The notes under the pieces are model-generated. The model saw only the letters and a list, made by a program, of their open reading frames with translations, was not told where the DNA came from and did no database searches. From Pezizomycotina sp. ARF18 (Eukaryota; Ascomycota): a stretch of DNA of 64,000 nt. The position numbers and the translations under genes were made by a program. Shown piece by piece: positions 1 through 9,582 of the stretch. The DNA is taken from contig AZLU01000088.1 in assembly GCA_002224055.1 (NCBI GenBank), forward strand, positions 62,001-126,000, in the 5' to 3' direction. Each line of letters begins with the position of its first letter. The stretch's first letter is position 1.

Positions 1-348
1 CCGGCGAGCGCCGCCGACCCGACCGGTACTGGTCTCGACCCAGCCACTATAGTGCAGGAGCAGCTCTCCGCCGCAGGTATTCCAAACGAGGGAGGCGAAG
101 TTTCGATCATCGACGAGAACGGGAACCCTGTTCAGGGAGCGGGAGCCGGGAGCGGCGCACATGACTCTGGAAACGCGGTCGATGGGCAGAGTAGCCAGGG
201 TAACCAGATCCAGGGAGAGAATAGTCAAGCAGTCGGGCAAGGCCAAGGGAACCAGATTCAAGGTGATAACAGCCAAGTTGTCGGAGATGGAAACGTGAGC
301 GTTGGACAAGGTGACCAAACCCTTGGAAGCGGAAATATTACGGTTTAG
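1..348 (+). CDS. 3' end of a Gly/Gln/Asn-repeat protein (partial)
   Basis: The frame is open from the first base to a TAG at 346-348, so only the C-terminal 115 residues are visible and the start lies upstream. The first half is low-complexity (Ala/Gly/Asp/Glu). From about residue 65 there are imperfect repeats built on G-N-Q-I-Q-G-[ED]-N-S-Q-x-V-G, followed by shorter G-[DN]-x-x-x-x-G units ending in GSGNITV. Regularly spaced glycines with alternating polar and beta-branched residues suggest a beta-solenoid or amyloid-like stack. There is no C-terminal hydrophobic tail, so it is not GPI-anchored. I do not recognise the family. Possibilities are a prion-like signalling tail of the kind seen in fungal NLR-associated proteins, or a cell-surface repeat protein. 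Function is unassigned. Confidence 0.6.
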   Translation, partial: PASAADPTGTGLDPATIVQEQLSAAGIPNEGGEVSIIDENGNPVQGAGAGSGAHDSGNAVDGQSSQGNQIQGENSQAVGQGQGNQIQGDNSQVVGDGNVSVGQGDQTLGSGNITV

Positions 349-1401
349 ATGAGGCGCTAGTGCAAGATTGGAAAGTCAGCCTGCCTGATGCGAGGTGAGG
401 GCCAAGCAAGAATTTCGGTTTTAGACGAACTCCTATAGGCTTTTTAAATGGTAACATATGCTAGAATAGATACAGATACGGCTTCCTATCCCCACCGATA
501 TATTGCAAAATATGCAATAAAGCGCAAAATGTTTGAATACTTTTCGTTTGGAGACCAGCATTCTTAAGTTCGTTGAGGGAAGCCGTAAAAATTAAACCCG
601 ACCTACTTGCTGCAGGATCACTCTCGTCAATTCAACGGGGCATAGAAAAATGTATTCCACAAATCCGAACTATCAATTTAGTTCATAGAGCGCTTCATAT
701 CCTTTATTATACATTATTATTCCGGGCATCTCTATGAATAGCACCCAATAGCCCTAACAGAAAGCGTGATGTCAGCTCCATTGAACTTTGTATATTCCAG
801 ACCTCGCGGTCTATGGTTCTAAATACCGCAGCACAAACTTCTATTGTATAAGCGCTGTCGTGGTAACAGATTTAATTCAACGTCCCATGAGAAATCCCAT
901 TAATAATCAAATGATGAATATATTATTATAAAAAAGATAATCAATCATGATTAAATTTTGAAAAAAAAAAAAAAAATGAAACTGAAATATTGAGATTTTT
1001 GCGCACGCGCCACCTGTCGACGAGGGTGTAAAAAGATCGTAGACCACGCCGAGAGAAATAGCTTTTTGTAATTATCGAACTCCACCATATTCATAAAATG
1101 CCTTAAAATACATAAAGTACAGTCGATAACATGTATCTTAAAATTTGATGCATTCTGAGGTAATTTTAGTCAAAAGCTGATAGGAGTTGCTCTAGTTATA
1201 TTGAATTATTGTGTTCCCTCAGCCGAGCTCTGCTCTACTAAAACTTTGGAATGGATTGATTGGATAGGGATTAGTGTGTTCATAAGCGGGTAACTACGCT
1301 AAATTTGGAATGGCCTTCAACTTTGTGCAACCATCGAAACAAACGCCGACCTCCAAGTACAATTTTCCAATATACCATCTACCGACTTATAGCTTACCTA
1401 G
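349..1401. other. Intergenic, AT-rich
   Basis: No supported gene. It contains a poly-A run near 961-975 and several short stop-rich stretches. The 88-codon frame at 1310-1573 lies antisense to the 3' part of the pseudogene next door and shows no protein-like features. Confidence 0.5.
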
Positions 1402-2203
1402 TCAGATGGCGCCCGGGAGCGTCGGCCACCACCCCGTACCCTCCTTAAGCTTCCTCCAAGAAATCGCACCCCTCTCCGCCAAATCCACCGGCACGGACGG
1501 ATCCGACACGACGTCTCCTATTAAAAGTCTCCGCAATAACCCACCCTTCAAACCCAACTCCGTTAAAAAATAGCCTTGCAGATGCTCCTCATGGGTAAAT
1601 ATGCACCCCGACTCTCCTCCCCGTAAAAAAGCCGGTAGGCTAAGCTCCACCCATCCTAGCTTTTCTCCGCGGCGTTTCCCCGAACGATCGGTTCGTCTGG
1701 TTTCCTAGCGTCGCCGATTTGGACGTAGAATATTTTATCGAGGTGGTCTTTCACGCGCCGAATAAAGCGGCGCATGGACATTCCGACGGCTTGTTTGCCG
1801 TCGGGAACTCGCCCGTCTGGCGCCGCAGGGTCGGTGAAGCTCCTGTAACCATTCGCGGGTATCATAACAATATCCGTCCCCATGATTCTCGCGAGCTCGA
1901 TCCAATTCTGTAACTCCGAGTACCTTGAGTTATACTCCTGCCTGTCCACTAGCCCCTCGTAGTCTGGGAACCGCGCGAGTCATACGATCTCGAGGCCCTA
2001 TTTCTCGCATTTCCGTTTAGTGTGCCTGGCGGCGGCGTGCTGGTCGTCGTGGTGCTTGGTAGCGGCGACGTCGAGGAGGTCCTCGTAGGAGACTTCGACG
2101 CCCTCGTAGCCGTACGATTGGGCTGCTTTCAGCTTGCAGTGCAGCTTGCGGCCGGCGGAGGGGTGGCCTAGGGACATCGTTGGGATAGCGAGTTTGCAAG
2201 CAT
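1402..2203 (-). pseudogene. Decayed 3-dehydroshikimate dehydratase-like TIM-barrel gene
   Basis: Read on the minus strand, three blocks match the sugar-phosphate isomerase/AP-endonuclease-2-like family that includes fungal 3-dehydroshikimate dehydratase (quinate catabolism, dehydroshikimate to protocatechuate). They are an N-terminal block with LAIPTMSLGHPSAG, a middle block with YEGLVDRQEY and ELARIMGTDIVMIPAN, and C-terminal blocks with FYVQIGDAR, YRLFYGEESRGAYLP and LAERGAISWRKL. The gene is broken. The ATG at 2201-2203 is one base out of frame with LAIPTMSLG, and two in-frame stops lie near 1982-2002. There is a frame change near 1600. After IPAN, near 1850, the sequence jumps to a TDPAAPDG segment, omitting roughly 80 residues of the barrel. 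The internal deletion cannot be a sequencing slip, so this is a true pseudogene. Substrate specificity is inferred from the family. Confidence 0.7.
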
Positions 2204-2814
2204 TTTTTGAGTGTTTTGTGTAGCTAAACAAGAGGGTCGGAGGATGAATAAGAAAAGTTTGATAAGTGAGAACCTAGAGAAAGGTCGAACAAGAAGTATC
2301 GTGTATTTTTTCGCGGGTGAGCATGCCAGCTATACCACGAGTGGATCGACGGGGCCATGGAAGCGGGATTGAGGTGTGCCCAGCAGGTTTCCGATTCTGC
2401 TACTGCCAAGTAGCACTGTATCACCTAGGATGAATAAGGTGATCCTGGAGGTGCTATGGCGAGGAGAAGGATGGCGGAAGTCTTGTGATGCAATTAACTA
2501 GTTAGCCAGGCTCCTCGGTTCAAGGGTTAGAGATGGAGTCGCGATTGTCGCTTTATACCTCTTGAAGCATCGGGGGTAGGATATATAAACGCTCAATAAT
2601 TGATTAATATTCGTATATATAAAATGTGTGCCCAAAAAAGCAGTCGCGGCCGTTCAAGCCTAAATAAAAATAAAAGAAAATATACTAAAATATATTAAAA
2701 TAGAATAAAATAAAATACAAGTAACCCTTCACCACGACAACCTTCAACTCTGCAATAAATCATCACCCATAATTATCATCGTGAAAAGCCTCCAACCACG
2801 ACCGCAACGAGATA
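2204..2814. other. Intergenic between divergent genes
   Basis: This separates the minus-strand pseudogene from the plus-strand small membrane gene and presumably held both promoters. An AT-rich stretch of A-rich short repeats (TAAAATA-like) spans about 2660-2725. No RNA gene or defined operator was seen. Confidence 0.4.
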
Positions 2815-3219
2815 ATGGATCCTCGGCCATCTACTCAAATAACAATCACACTATTCATCCTTTCCAGTATCCTCTGTGCCTTATAGCCGATCCTCCTCAA
2901 AGGTGCTTCGACAGTAATCGCCTGGAAACCTTTATCATTTGCTCGGCGGGTTTATTGATCGTCCAGCTGATAGTGAGTACTTCCCTTCATTTTACTCGGA
3001 GGCGTCTGGGTTTGGCCATACCGTGCGGATGCTGATTGTATTTTTTTCTGTTACAGATGTCCTTTTACCTCTGAGAAAGCAGTGTTGATCGGTTCAGGAA
3101 GGGTAAGTTCGAGATCCTATTCCTCTTTTTTCTTTTTTGTCGTTGGTTCCTGTCGAGAATCGCCTTCTGATTATTATCATTATTTGGTTCCTTTTTATTC
3201 ATTGCAGATAAATAAATAA
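2815..3219 (+). CDS. Small two-helix membrane protein, three exons
   Basis: The ATG at 2815 opens MDPRPSTQITITLFILSSIL, a short polar head followed by a hydrophobic helix. The sequence continues as ASTVIAWKPLSF and then a second hydrophobic stretch AGLLIVQLI. Exon 1 ends at 2972 before a GTGAGT donor. Intron 1 (2973-3056) ends TTACAG. Exon 2 (3057-3102) encodes MSFYL and then SEKAVLIGSGR. Intron 2 (3103-3207) has a GTAAGT donor and a TTGCAG acceptor. Exon 3 adds INK and a stop at 3217-3219. The reading frame shifts by single bases within exons 1 and 2, as elsewhere in the window. The layout resembles small uncharacterised fungal membrane proteins, probably of endomembranes, but I cannot name a family. 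The two introns with good splice signals are the strongest support. Confidence 0.5.
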
Positions 3220-3535
3220 AAATTACCCCCCGAGCTGTCCTTGTCCTCTACACCTTCTTCTCCTATCACCACCTTGTTGAACGTTATCATCATTACTTTG
3301 CTCGCATTTGCATTTCTCTGAAAGCTTTACTATACCGCCTTGACAATATTAAGAACCCTTTGCAGATTTTCATCGAACGATAAATTTTCCCGTCTCCAAA
3401 TTCATATTATTTCCCTGCTCATTCGTATCAAAGCATCAATCTTTGTTTATTCATCGACCTCGCGCGTACCCTTGATCTCTTGCTCCCCAACTCTCGACAC
3501 TCGAACACATAGCCTTCCTGAGAAAGTACCTCGCC
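3220..3535 (+). other. Pyrimidine-rich upstream region
   Basis: C/T-rich sequence typical of fungal promoters and leaders precedes the ATG at 3536. No TATA box is obvious. An open frame beginning at 3340 overlaps the next gene in another frame and is not protein-like. Confidence 0.35.
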
Positions 3536-5390
3536 ATGAAGCCCTGCTTCAACTTCATTTCTCTCATAATCGTCCTCCTCGCCCGCTTCATCCTGTCTTC
3601 CCCTGCTGCGACTGGTGGTCTCTACCAGGAAGACACCGCGGTCACCACGCCCAAGGGTTCGCTCGTCATCCGTGCTCCACTTTCTACCACCCCCACTCAC
3701 GAACAGTCGGCCGGAAATGGAGCCCGCTTCCGGGCTTTCACTCTAAAACACGAGTACAACCCACCTTACAGGGCGAGAGTCCGGAAACCGAGGAGCTGCA
3801 TGCCGCACAGCTTCGACGATAGCCATACGATCAGGAAGCGCGTTACGGTTACCGTCACAAGGGAGCCTACGACTACGGACAATATCGCACTGCCTGAAAC
3901 GAGTTACTCGGATCCTACGCCCTTGCCTATCTCGGAAAGTCGCCCTTTCGATATCATCAACAATCGCATTGATGAGATTCCACCACCTGTTGGAGTCCAG
4001 GCAAAAGTCCGTCTAACAGAGGAGTCGCCGTACCTCTATACTATCGCCGGACCATTCCGGGAAACGAAGAAAAGGAATCTTTCAAGCATCCTCACGGCGT
4101 ACTAGACTGGGGGCGATGGGTGGGGGCACTGGTCCCGCCGTGATGCCTCAAACTACAGCTGAAGAAGATCTTATTGATTGCATCACTAAAGCTTCGGAGA
4201 AAGTGGAGATAGGCAATGCTGCATATGATAATACGCTTGATGCGACGGCAACAGGAATCGAAACAGCCCCAGTGGCCACGGAAACCAGATCCTCTACGCA
4301 AACTGACGTACCATCATTCACGCACCGTGCCTATTCTCCAAATCTATTGAATATTAACGCGGGAGCCTGGTTCGACGAGCAGCACCATCCTCTCGTGGAG
4401 CTGCGCGCTTTCTCCGAACCCGCCTCCAAGGAACGCCGCCGAAGACCATACACTTATGCGAAGCCGATGACGCAGAGATTGTTCGCATTTTGGCTCCGTT
4501 GGTGTTTGAGAAGGGCGTGCTATATGATGATCTCCCGAAGCTTGTCCACGCCGAAGCCGCAAAATTGGTCATGTTTCTCTCGGCAGAATCAGCGGAAGGA
4601 GAAATGAATAAAGGAGGCCAGTCGGCCGGGGTTGGACCGTACCTGTCAAAGCAAAGTTCCGCAGGCTGGTGGGAGCTTGGATCTTCAAGCCACTGCTCGA
4701 GTACTGTGAGCTCACGGAAGACTACAACAGCATCCTGCAGCAGTGTGCACCAGGAGCCAGATTCTGGGAGTGCAAGTGTTCGGCATCGGTCGGTCCGGGA
4801 TATCTCGCCATCAGCTTATCTCCTTCTCCTGAACGTTGTCAAAGCTGCGCTGATCATTTTTATATGGTCGCCGATCATCTTTATCTGGTTCGTCGTGGGC
4901 CGCAAGAGCGGACGGGATTGGCAGAGACAGACTCGGTCTGGTGGTAATCAAGACGAGGAGAAGAAGGGCGGGCTCGATGATACGGATTGCTCTTACGTCC
5001 CCAAGCTGCAGGAGGTGTACATCGACAAGGCCGAGTACTTGGTCGAGCACGAGCAGCACGCCGTGGTTCTCTACAGTTACTCCGGCGAAGTTTTCGAACC
5101 GTTGAAGTCGCCGTTCTGGACGAAACTATCGCCGTCTCGCCCCGCCGTAACAACCAGCGCCGTTGGACTTACAGTCAGACTACTCACCCGCTGCAGCCGC
5201 AGTCACTGCAAGCGCCATGTTGAACATGTCCAAATCCTTGCGTCTCGCGAGGCCGAAGCTCGGCAAGACGTACGTCACCAGCAAGGACTACGAGCTCGAT
5301 GGATCGAATGGCCGCAGGAGGGCGGTTACGCTTACGAGGATTACTGGAATACCTATTCCGAAGGAGACTTGCGAGGAGGAAGTTGATTGA
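3536..5390 (+). CDS. Unrecognised protein with signal peptide and one membrane segment, frame interrupted
   Basis: The ATG at 3536 starts a convincing signal peptide (MKPCFNFISLIIVLLARFIL, then SSPAATG). A Pro/Thr/Ser-rich region follows, with an RKRVTVTVTRE stretch. Coding-like sequence moves between frames: the first frame to 4105, a second to about 4440 (with DEQHHPLVELRAFSEP), then a third containing LAPLVFEKGVLYDDLPKLV and a strong hydrophobic segment near 4800-4890 (YLLLLNVVKAALIIFIW, then FVVGRK). The last part, KSLRLARPKLGKTYV and a charged tail, ends at a TGA at 5388-5390. Predicted topology is a secreted or luminal N-terminal part, one helix and a charged cytosolic tail. The frame changes look like single-base errors, but some could be introns I cannot place. 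No family recognised. Exact exon borders are uncertain. Confidence 0.45.
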
Positions 5391-6314
5391 AAGTCTCGAG
5401 GGTGAGACTACTACTATAAGAAGAGTTTGGATTATCCAGTGCTTTTTCTGTAATGAATTTTTTGCTTCGCTTATTGGGTCTTGTTATTGCTACCCAGGGG
5501 CTTTCTTTAGCAATCTCTTTTGTTTGACGGTATGCTTTGAGTTCTTTTTCAAGATATTATATGGGTATAAGCTTTTGTCTCAGTTTTTTTTGTTACCAAA
5601 CCTCATTTGCTTTTTCTTTTTAACTGTTTCCAATTTCTGGTGGGTCAGGTAGAGCTTTTCCGGGTCTTGCATAGCAGTATCTATTCTGTTTTTTTAATTT
5701 TGCAGGTTTCTTTTTTCTTTTTTTTTTTTTTTTGGGGGCTTTTCTTTTTCTGAATACCCTACGTTACATGTCGACGGGTTCGATTGCCTATTGAAAAGGC
5801 GTAGCTGATACGAGGTTTTGCTCGGAGTTCACGGTAGTATGGCCTGTTTTCCAAGACGACGGAGAGACTTCTCCTGTTTATACTGGTTCTTGCTGCTTTG
5901 AGTTGTGTTTGCATTTCTTTTTTTTTTTTTCTTCTTTTTCTTATTTCTCACTGGTAATTAGTAATACAGAAGTCTATAATACTACTTAGTACTTCGTTGG
6001 TTTACGGCGTCTGGCTGTTGTCGTACTGGAGGGAAAACCTTAACGTTAATCGAAGCTTCCCGGTACCGCGGTCTTATTTAGACTGGACGAGGGATTGTTG
6101 GTTGGAAGAGGAATTATAGGTTGGGTCACGTCGGCACTCAGATGGTCGGGTGCAGGAAGGAAACGGTTAATGGTAGGATAGAGTGCATGTGGGAGGACCT
6201 ACCGACGTATCTGCAGTTAACGGGGGTACTACGACCAGATCACTGATTCCGTGACGACGGCATTCGGACCCGCGGGTGCGATGAGGTACTTTCTACACGG
6301 CCGGATCGTTTTAA
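5391..6314. other. Intergenic, T-rich
   Basis: Downstream region with several poly-T and CTTTT runs (around 5710-5735 and 5915-5945), consistent with a 3' UTR and spacer. No gene supported. Confidence 0.4.
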
Positions 6315-6806
6315 GAAACACAGCAGGCGGCGGGAAAAGCGGAATCCGATTCGAGATTATTGCACGGTGTCTTACTGCGCGAAACTCCGGTCCGTTATTC
6401 CGGCACCGGCACGCGGCTAAAATACATCGAGAGAAACTTCATAAAGGAGCACATATCCGGTTTCGGCGACATCGAGCCGTTCTTCCGCCGCATGAGGGCG
6501 TGCGCTAAAGAAATGTGGCTATTTTCCGATAAGCAGGCCTTTTACCCCCAGGATGTGTACCCCCACCGCGGAAGGTTGCCGCTGGAGACACCGCGGGCAA
6601 TCGTGACGCAGAAGGGGAGGGCTCACTATGGCCCGGTACGGCGACGGAAGTCGGAAGCCAGCCACCACCCGCCCGGAGAAATCACGGAAGATGACGGTTG
6701 GGCGTGGAAGAGCTGCGTCGATTGGGACCGCTGCATGTGGGACGATTGGCGGCTTAAGAAGTATGCGAATTACTCGAAACCGGAACCGAGGGAAGCCGTT
6801 AGCTAG
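6315..6806 (+). CDS. Unrecognised charged protein, C-terminal exon or short gene
   Basis: An open frame of 163 codons follows a stop at 6312-6314 and ends at a TAG at 6804-6806. It reads as soluble protein rich in Arg, Lys and Trp, with segments RLKYIERNFIKEHISGFGD and WKSCVDWDRCMWDDWRLKKY. There is no in-frame ATG near its 5' end, so it is more likely a terminal exon, or a gene whose start is hidden by a frame error; the plus-strand sequence from 6251 in another frame may carry the beginning. No signal peptide, membrane segment or known motif is visible. The Trp/Asp/Cys-rich region near residues 128-145 is the most distinctive part. Confidence 0.35.
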   Translation, partial: ETQQAAGKAESDSRLLHGVLLRETPVRYSGTGTRLKYIERNFIKEHISGFGDIEPFFRRMRACAKEMWLFSDKQAFYPQDVYPHRGRLPLETPRAIVTQKGRAHYGPVRRRKSEASHHPPGEITEDDGWAWKSCVDWDRCMWDDWRLKKYANYSKPEPREAVS

Positions 6807-7217
6807 ACGATTTGGGGATGGTGTGATCATAATATTTTACTATGATATACTACTATAATATGGAACGGCCAACCTAATTGCTAAAAGGTCCTGGTCATCC
6901 TCTCATTACATGTTCACGCCATTTTATTCATGTTCGGAGATGGTCCTAACAATTCTGTTTTTCACGGATGATTTTTTTCCTTTGTCTTTTTATTCTCTTT
7001 TGAACAATCAATGTTATTCTATCGTAAAAAACGCCGGGTTATACTAGTACGGGTGTTTGAGATTTCTTCGAGAAGCAAAAAGGCGTTGCTGGTATCGGTA
7101 GAGTTATTTTGTAAGAAAGCATTTTAAAAAAAAAATATCGCGATAGACACCGACGGCACGAAAAGCATGACAACGAAGAATATTTCTCGCTGACTTCCAC
7201 CGAAAGAGTAAAACCTT
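6807..7217. other. Convergent intergenic region
   Basis: AT-rich spacer between a plus-strand gene and the 3' end of the minus-strand permease. Poly-A/T runs near 7125-7140. No gene supported. Confidence 0.4.
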
Positions 7218-8926
7218 TCACTCAAAGGCCTTATTAAAGTACTTGCTAAACGTACTTCTCGGCGGGTTCGGCACATAGTTCCTCTCGTACTCATCGATCT
7301 CATCCTTATCAAGCAACAAATCCACCTCCTCCGCCTTCACCCACCTCGTCCTCTTCACCACCTTCCACCCCAAAAATATAACCGGAAACAAAAAAATCAT
7401 CATATAACTAAACAGAAAAGTCGGAACGTCCCACTTCCCGGTAAGAAAACCGTATATCCACCGACAACGCACATCACCGTCGTCGCCGTTAATGCAAAGT
7501 AAGCCGTATACGGTTGCCCCCAACCTTTAAACGGTAACGAGTTCCTATCGACTCCCTGAGCTTGACAGGCGTTGTAGAATTTATGAATGTGAAGGAGCAG
7601 ATTGCGTAGTTTATTAATTGTGAGGCGGTGACGAGGTTTACGAACCATTGTAGGACGACGGCGGAGCCGTTGCTTACTTGTAAAAAAGCGAGGAGGGCGA
7701 TGAGGAGGACTATGCCGACAGCGTAGACGGGGACGCCGCGGCGGTTTGTCTTTGTGAAGATTTTAGGTGCTTTTCCCTCGAGCGCGAGACCGAAGAGGGA
7801 GCGGGAGGCGCAGAAGACGTAGGAGTTACCCGCCGATAACGCGGATGTTAGGACTAGTGCGTTGATGATGTGAGGCAGGAAGGGAACGTGTAGTCGTCCC
7901 ATGGCGATGACGTACGGTGATGCTGCGGCGCCGGGTTTATCCTGTTCGAATGCGTCTTTGAGCTCTGCGTCGTTGTAGGGGACTAATATACCCACGCAAA
8001 GACTACCTAGTACGAAGAAGGAAGTCAGACGGTAGAAAACCGCTTTAAACGCCTTTGGTAGTACGACGCGCGGGGTTTCAGCTTCGCCGGCTGCCATGGA
8101 GACGTAATCGGGCCCCGCGATGGTAAAAGACGCTTGTATCAAGCACGCCAGAAACCCCATGAAACGTCCTAAACTACCCGTCTCGTAGTACTCCGCGAAC
8201 GGACCCGGATCCTTCCAGTACCGAAACCCGAAGCGGTCGTGTATGGATTACCACCTAACATTGCAATGAAGGTGAAGCATATCAACGCGACGATGAGGAT
8301 TACTTTCCCCAGCGCCATCCAGAATTCCGTCTCGCCGTACCACTTCACCGCGAACAAATTTACCAGCGCATACACAACTAAAATAAGAGTAATAATTATC
8401 CCCGGGTGAACGTGCACCGTACCCGGCCAAAAGTGTAATATAACATTACACGCGACGATCTCGAACGGTACCAACGCCGCCTCAAATATAAAAAAATTCC
8501 ACCCCGTCGCGACGCCGAACGCGTGGTCTACGTAGCGCCCCGCGAAGCGGATGAAGGGGATGATATGGGTAGGTAGCAGACCATTTCGGCGAGGCAGTTC
8601 GAGACGCAGAGTATTACGAACGACCACATTGAGAATGCGATGAATAAGCTCGCCGGACCGCCTTTCAGTAAACCCTGTCCGATAGCGACGTAGAGGGCTG
8701 TACCGATAGTGCCGCCGATGCCGATGAGTTGGATGTGTCGCGGTTTTAAGCGCCTGTGGTGGTGTCGTCGTTTGGGAGGAGAGGTTTTCGGCGTACTCGA
8801 CGTCGCTGGGTGGAAGTTCACTCCGGTGGTGGTGCTTCTCCTCCTTTGCTCTGCTGTGAAGCCTGAGGACGGCGATAACCGCATGCCTGCGGTCGGGTTG
8901 TCGTGGGGTGTTGTTGTTGCTGACAT
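7218..8926 (-). CDS. Amino-acid permease (fungal YAT/APC family), frame interrupted
   Basis: Plasma-membrane amino-acid:proton symporter by family. The ATG is at 8924-8926, followed by a polar N-terminus and then the family's first helix, IQLIGIGGTIGTALYVAIGQ. Further hallmarks in order are LAEMVCYLPI, DHAFGVATGWNFFIFEAALV, ILHFWPG, FTIAGPDYVSMAAGEAETPR, SAGNSYVFCASRSLFGLALE and TAYFALTATTVMCVVGGYTV, then a C-terminal cytosolic tail ending at a TGA at 7218-7220. The total of about 565 residues is normal. Four frame changes, near 8560, 8210, 7580 and 7450, are each repaired in the alignment by one base in a short run, so I treat the gene as probably intact in the organism. The SMAAGEAETPR block resembles dicarboxylic/neutral amino-acid permeases, but the substrate cannot be told. 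Confidence 0.85.
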
Positions 8927-9514
8927 CTTTGGTGGGTCGGGGGATTGTGTCTCGGAGGCTTCTATTCGGTAGCGACAAACGATGACAAGGGGGATTTGGA
9001 AGGAGAGGAATGGGGAGCTCTGATGGTTTATAAGAGAGCGTAGTCAGATCTTCCCCGTCCAATGAAGGTGGATAAGGTGGTGGTGAGACTTGTGGGGTGA
9101 TTGCGGAGCGAAGGAGTAGGTATGTTTTGGCTTAATCGTGACGACGGACGTTTTTCATGAGGTTTAAAATTCCTTTACATGAGGGAAGCAATAAAACACC
9201 ACCACAGCTAGCATCACCACCAGCCCTCACCGAGCTTAGTACAATGGGAAAAAAAAAAAAAAAAAAAAAAAAAAGCCTACAAGTAGAGATAGAGAGAGCG
9301 AAAGTCACGACTGAAGGGAATAAATGAAGTATAAGAAGGAACCAGATGTCTTATTATTCAATTCTCATTTTTTTTTTTTTTGTTTTAACATATGTAAGTT
9401 TTCATCAACCTTATTTTTTCCGGGTCCCGGCTAGGCTACACAGCTATGCGAATACACATCGGCAACTTCCTCTCTGGCGAATTATGAATACCGGAATCTC
9501 ACGCGGGACACTAG

Positions 9515-9582
<68 letters not shown>

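Noticed and set aside
7218-8926. Programmed ribosomal frameshifting as the cause of the broken frames
   Set aside because: Slips occur in almost all recognisable genes, at unrelated sequences with no shared slippery site, and match run-length loss; the tandem duplication shows the same noise outside any gene.
9546-9578. Poly-A tract as the tail of a retroposed element
   Set aside because: No reverse transcriptase, SINE-like promoter boxes or target-site duplication was seen beside it; a simple repeat is enough.
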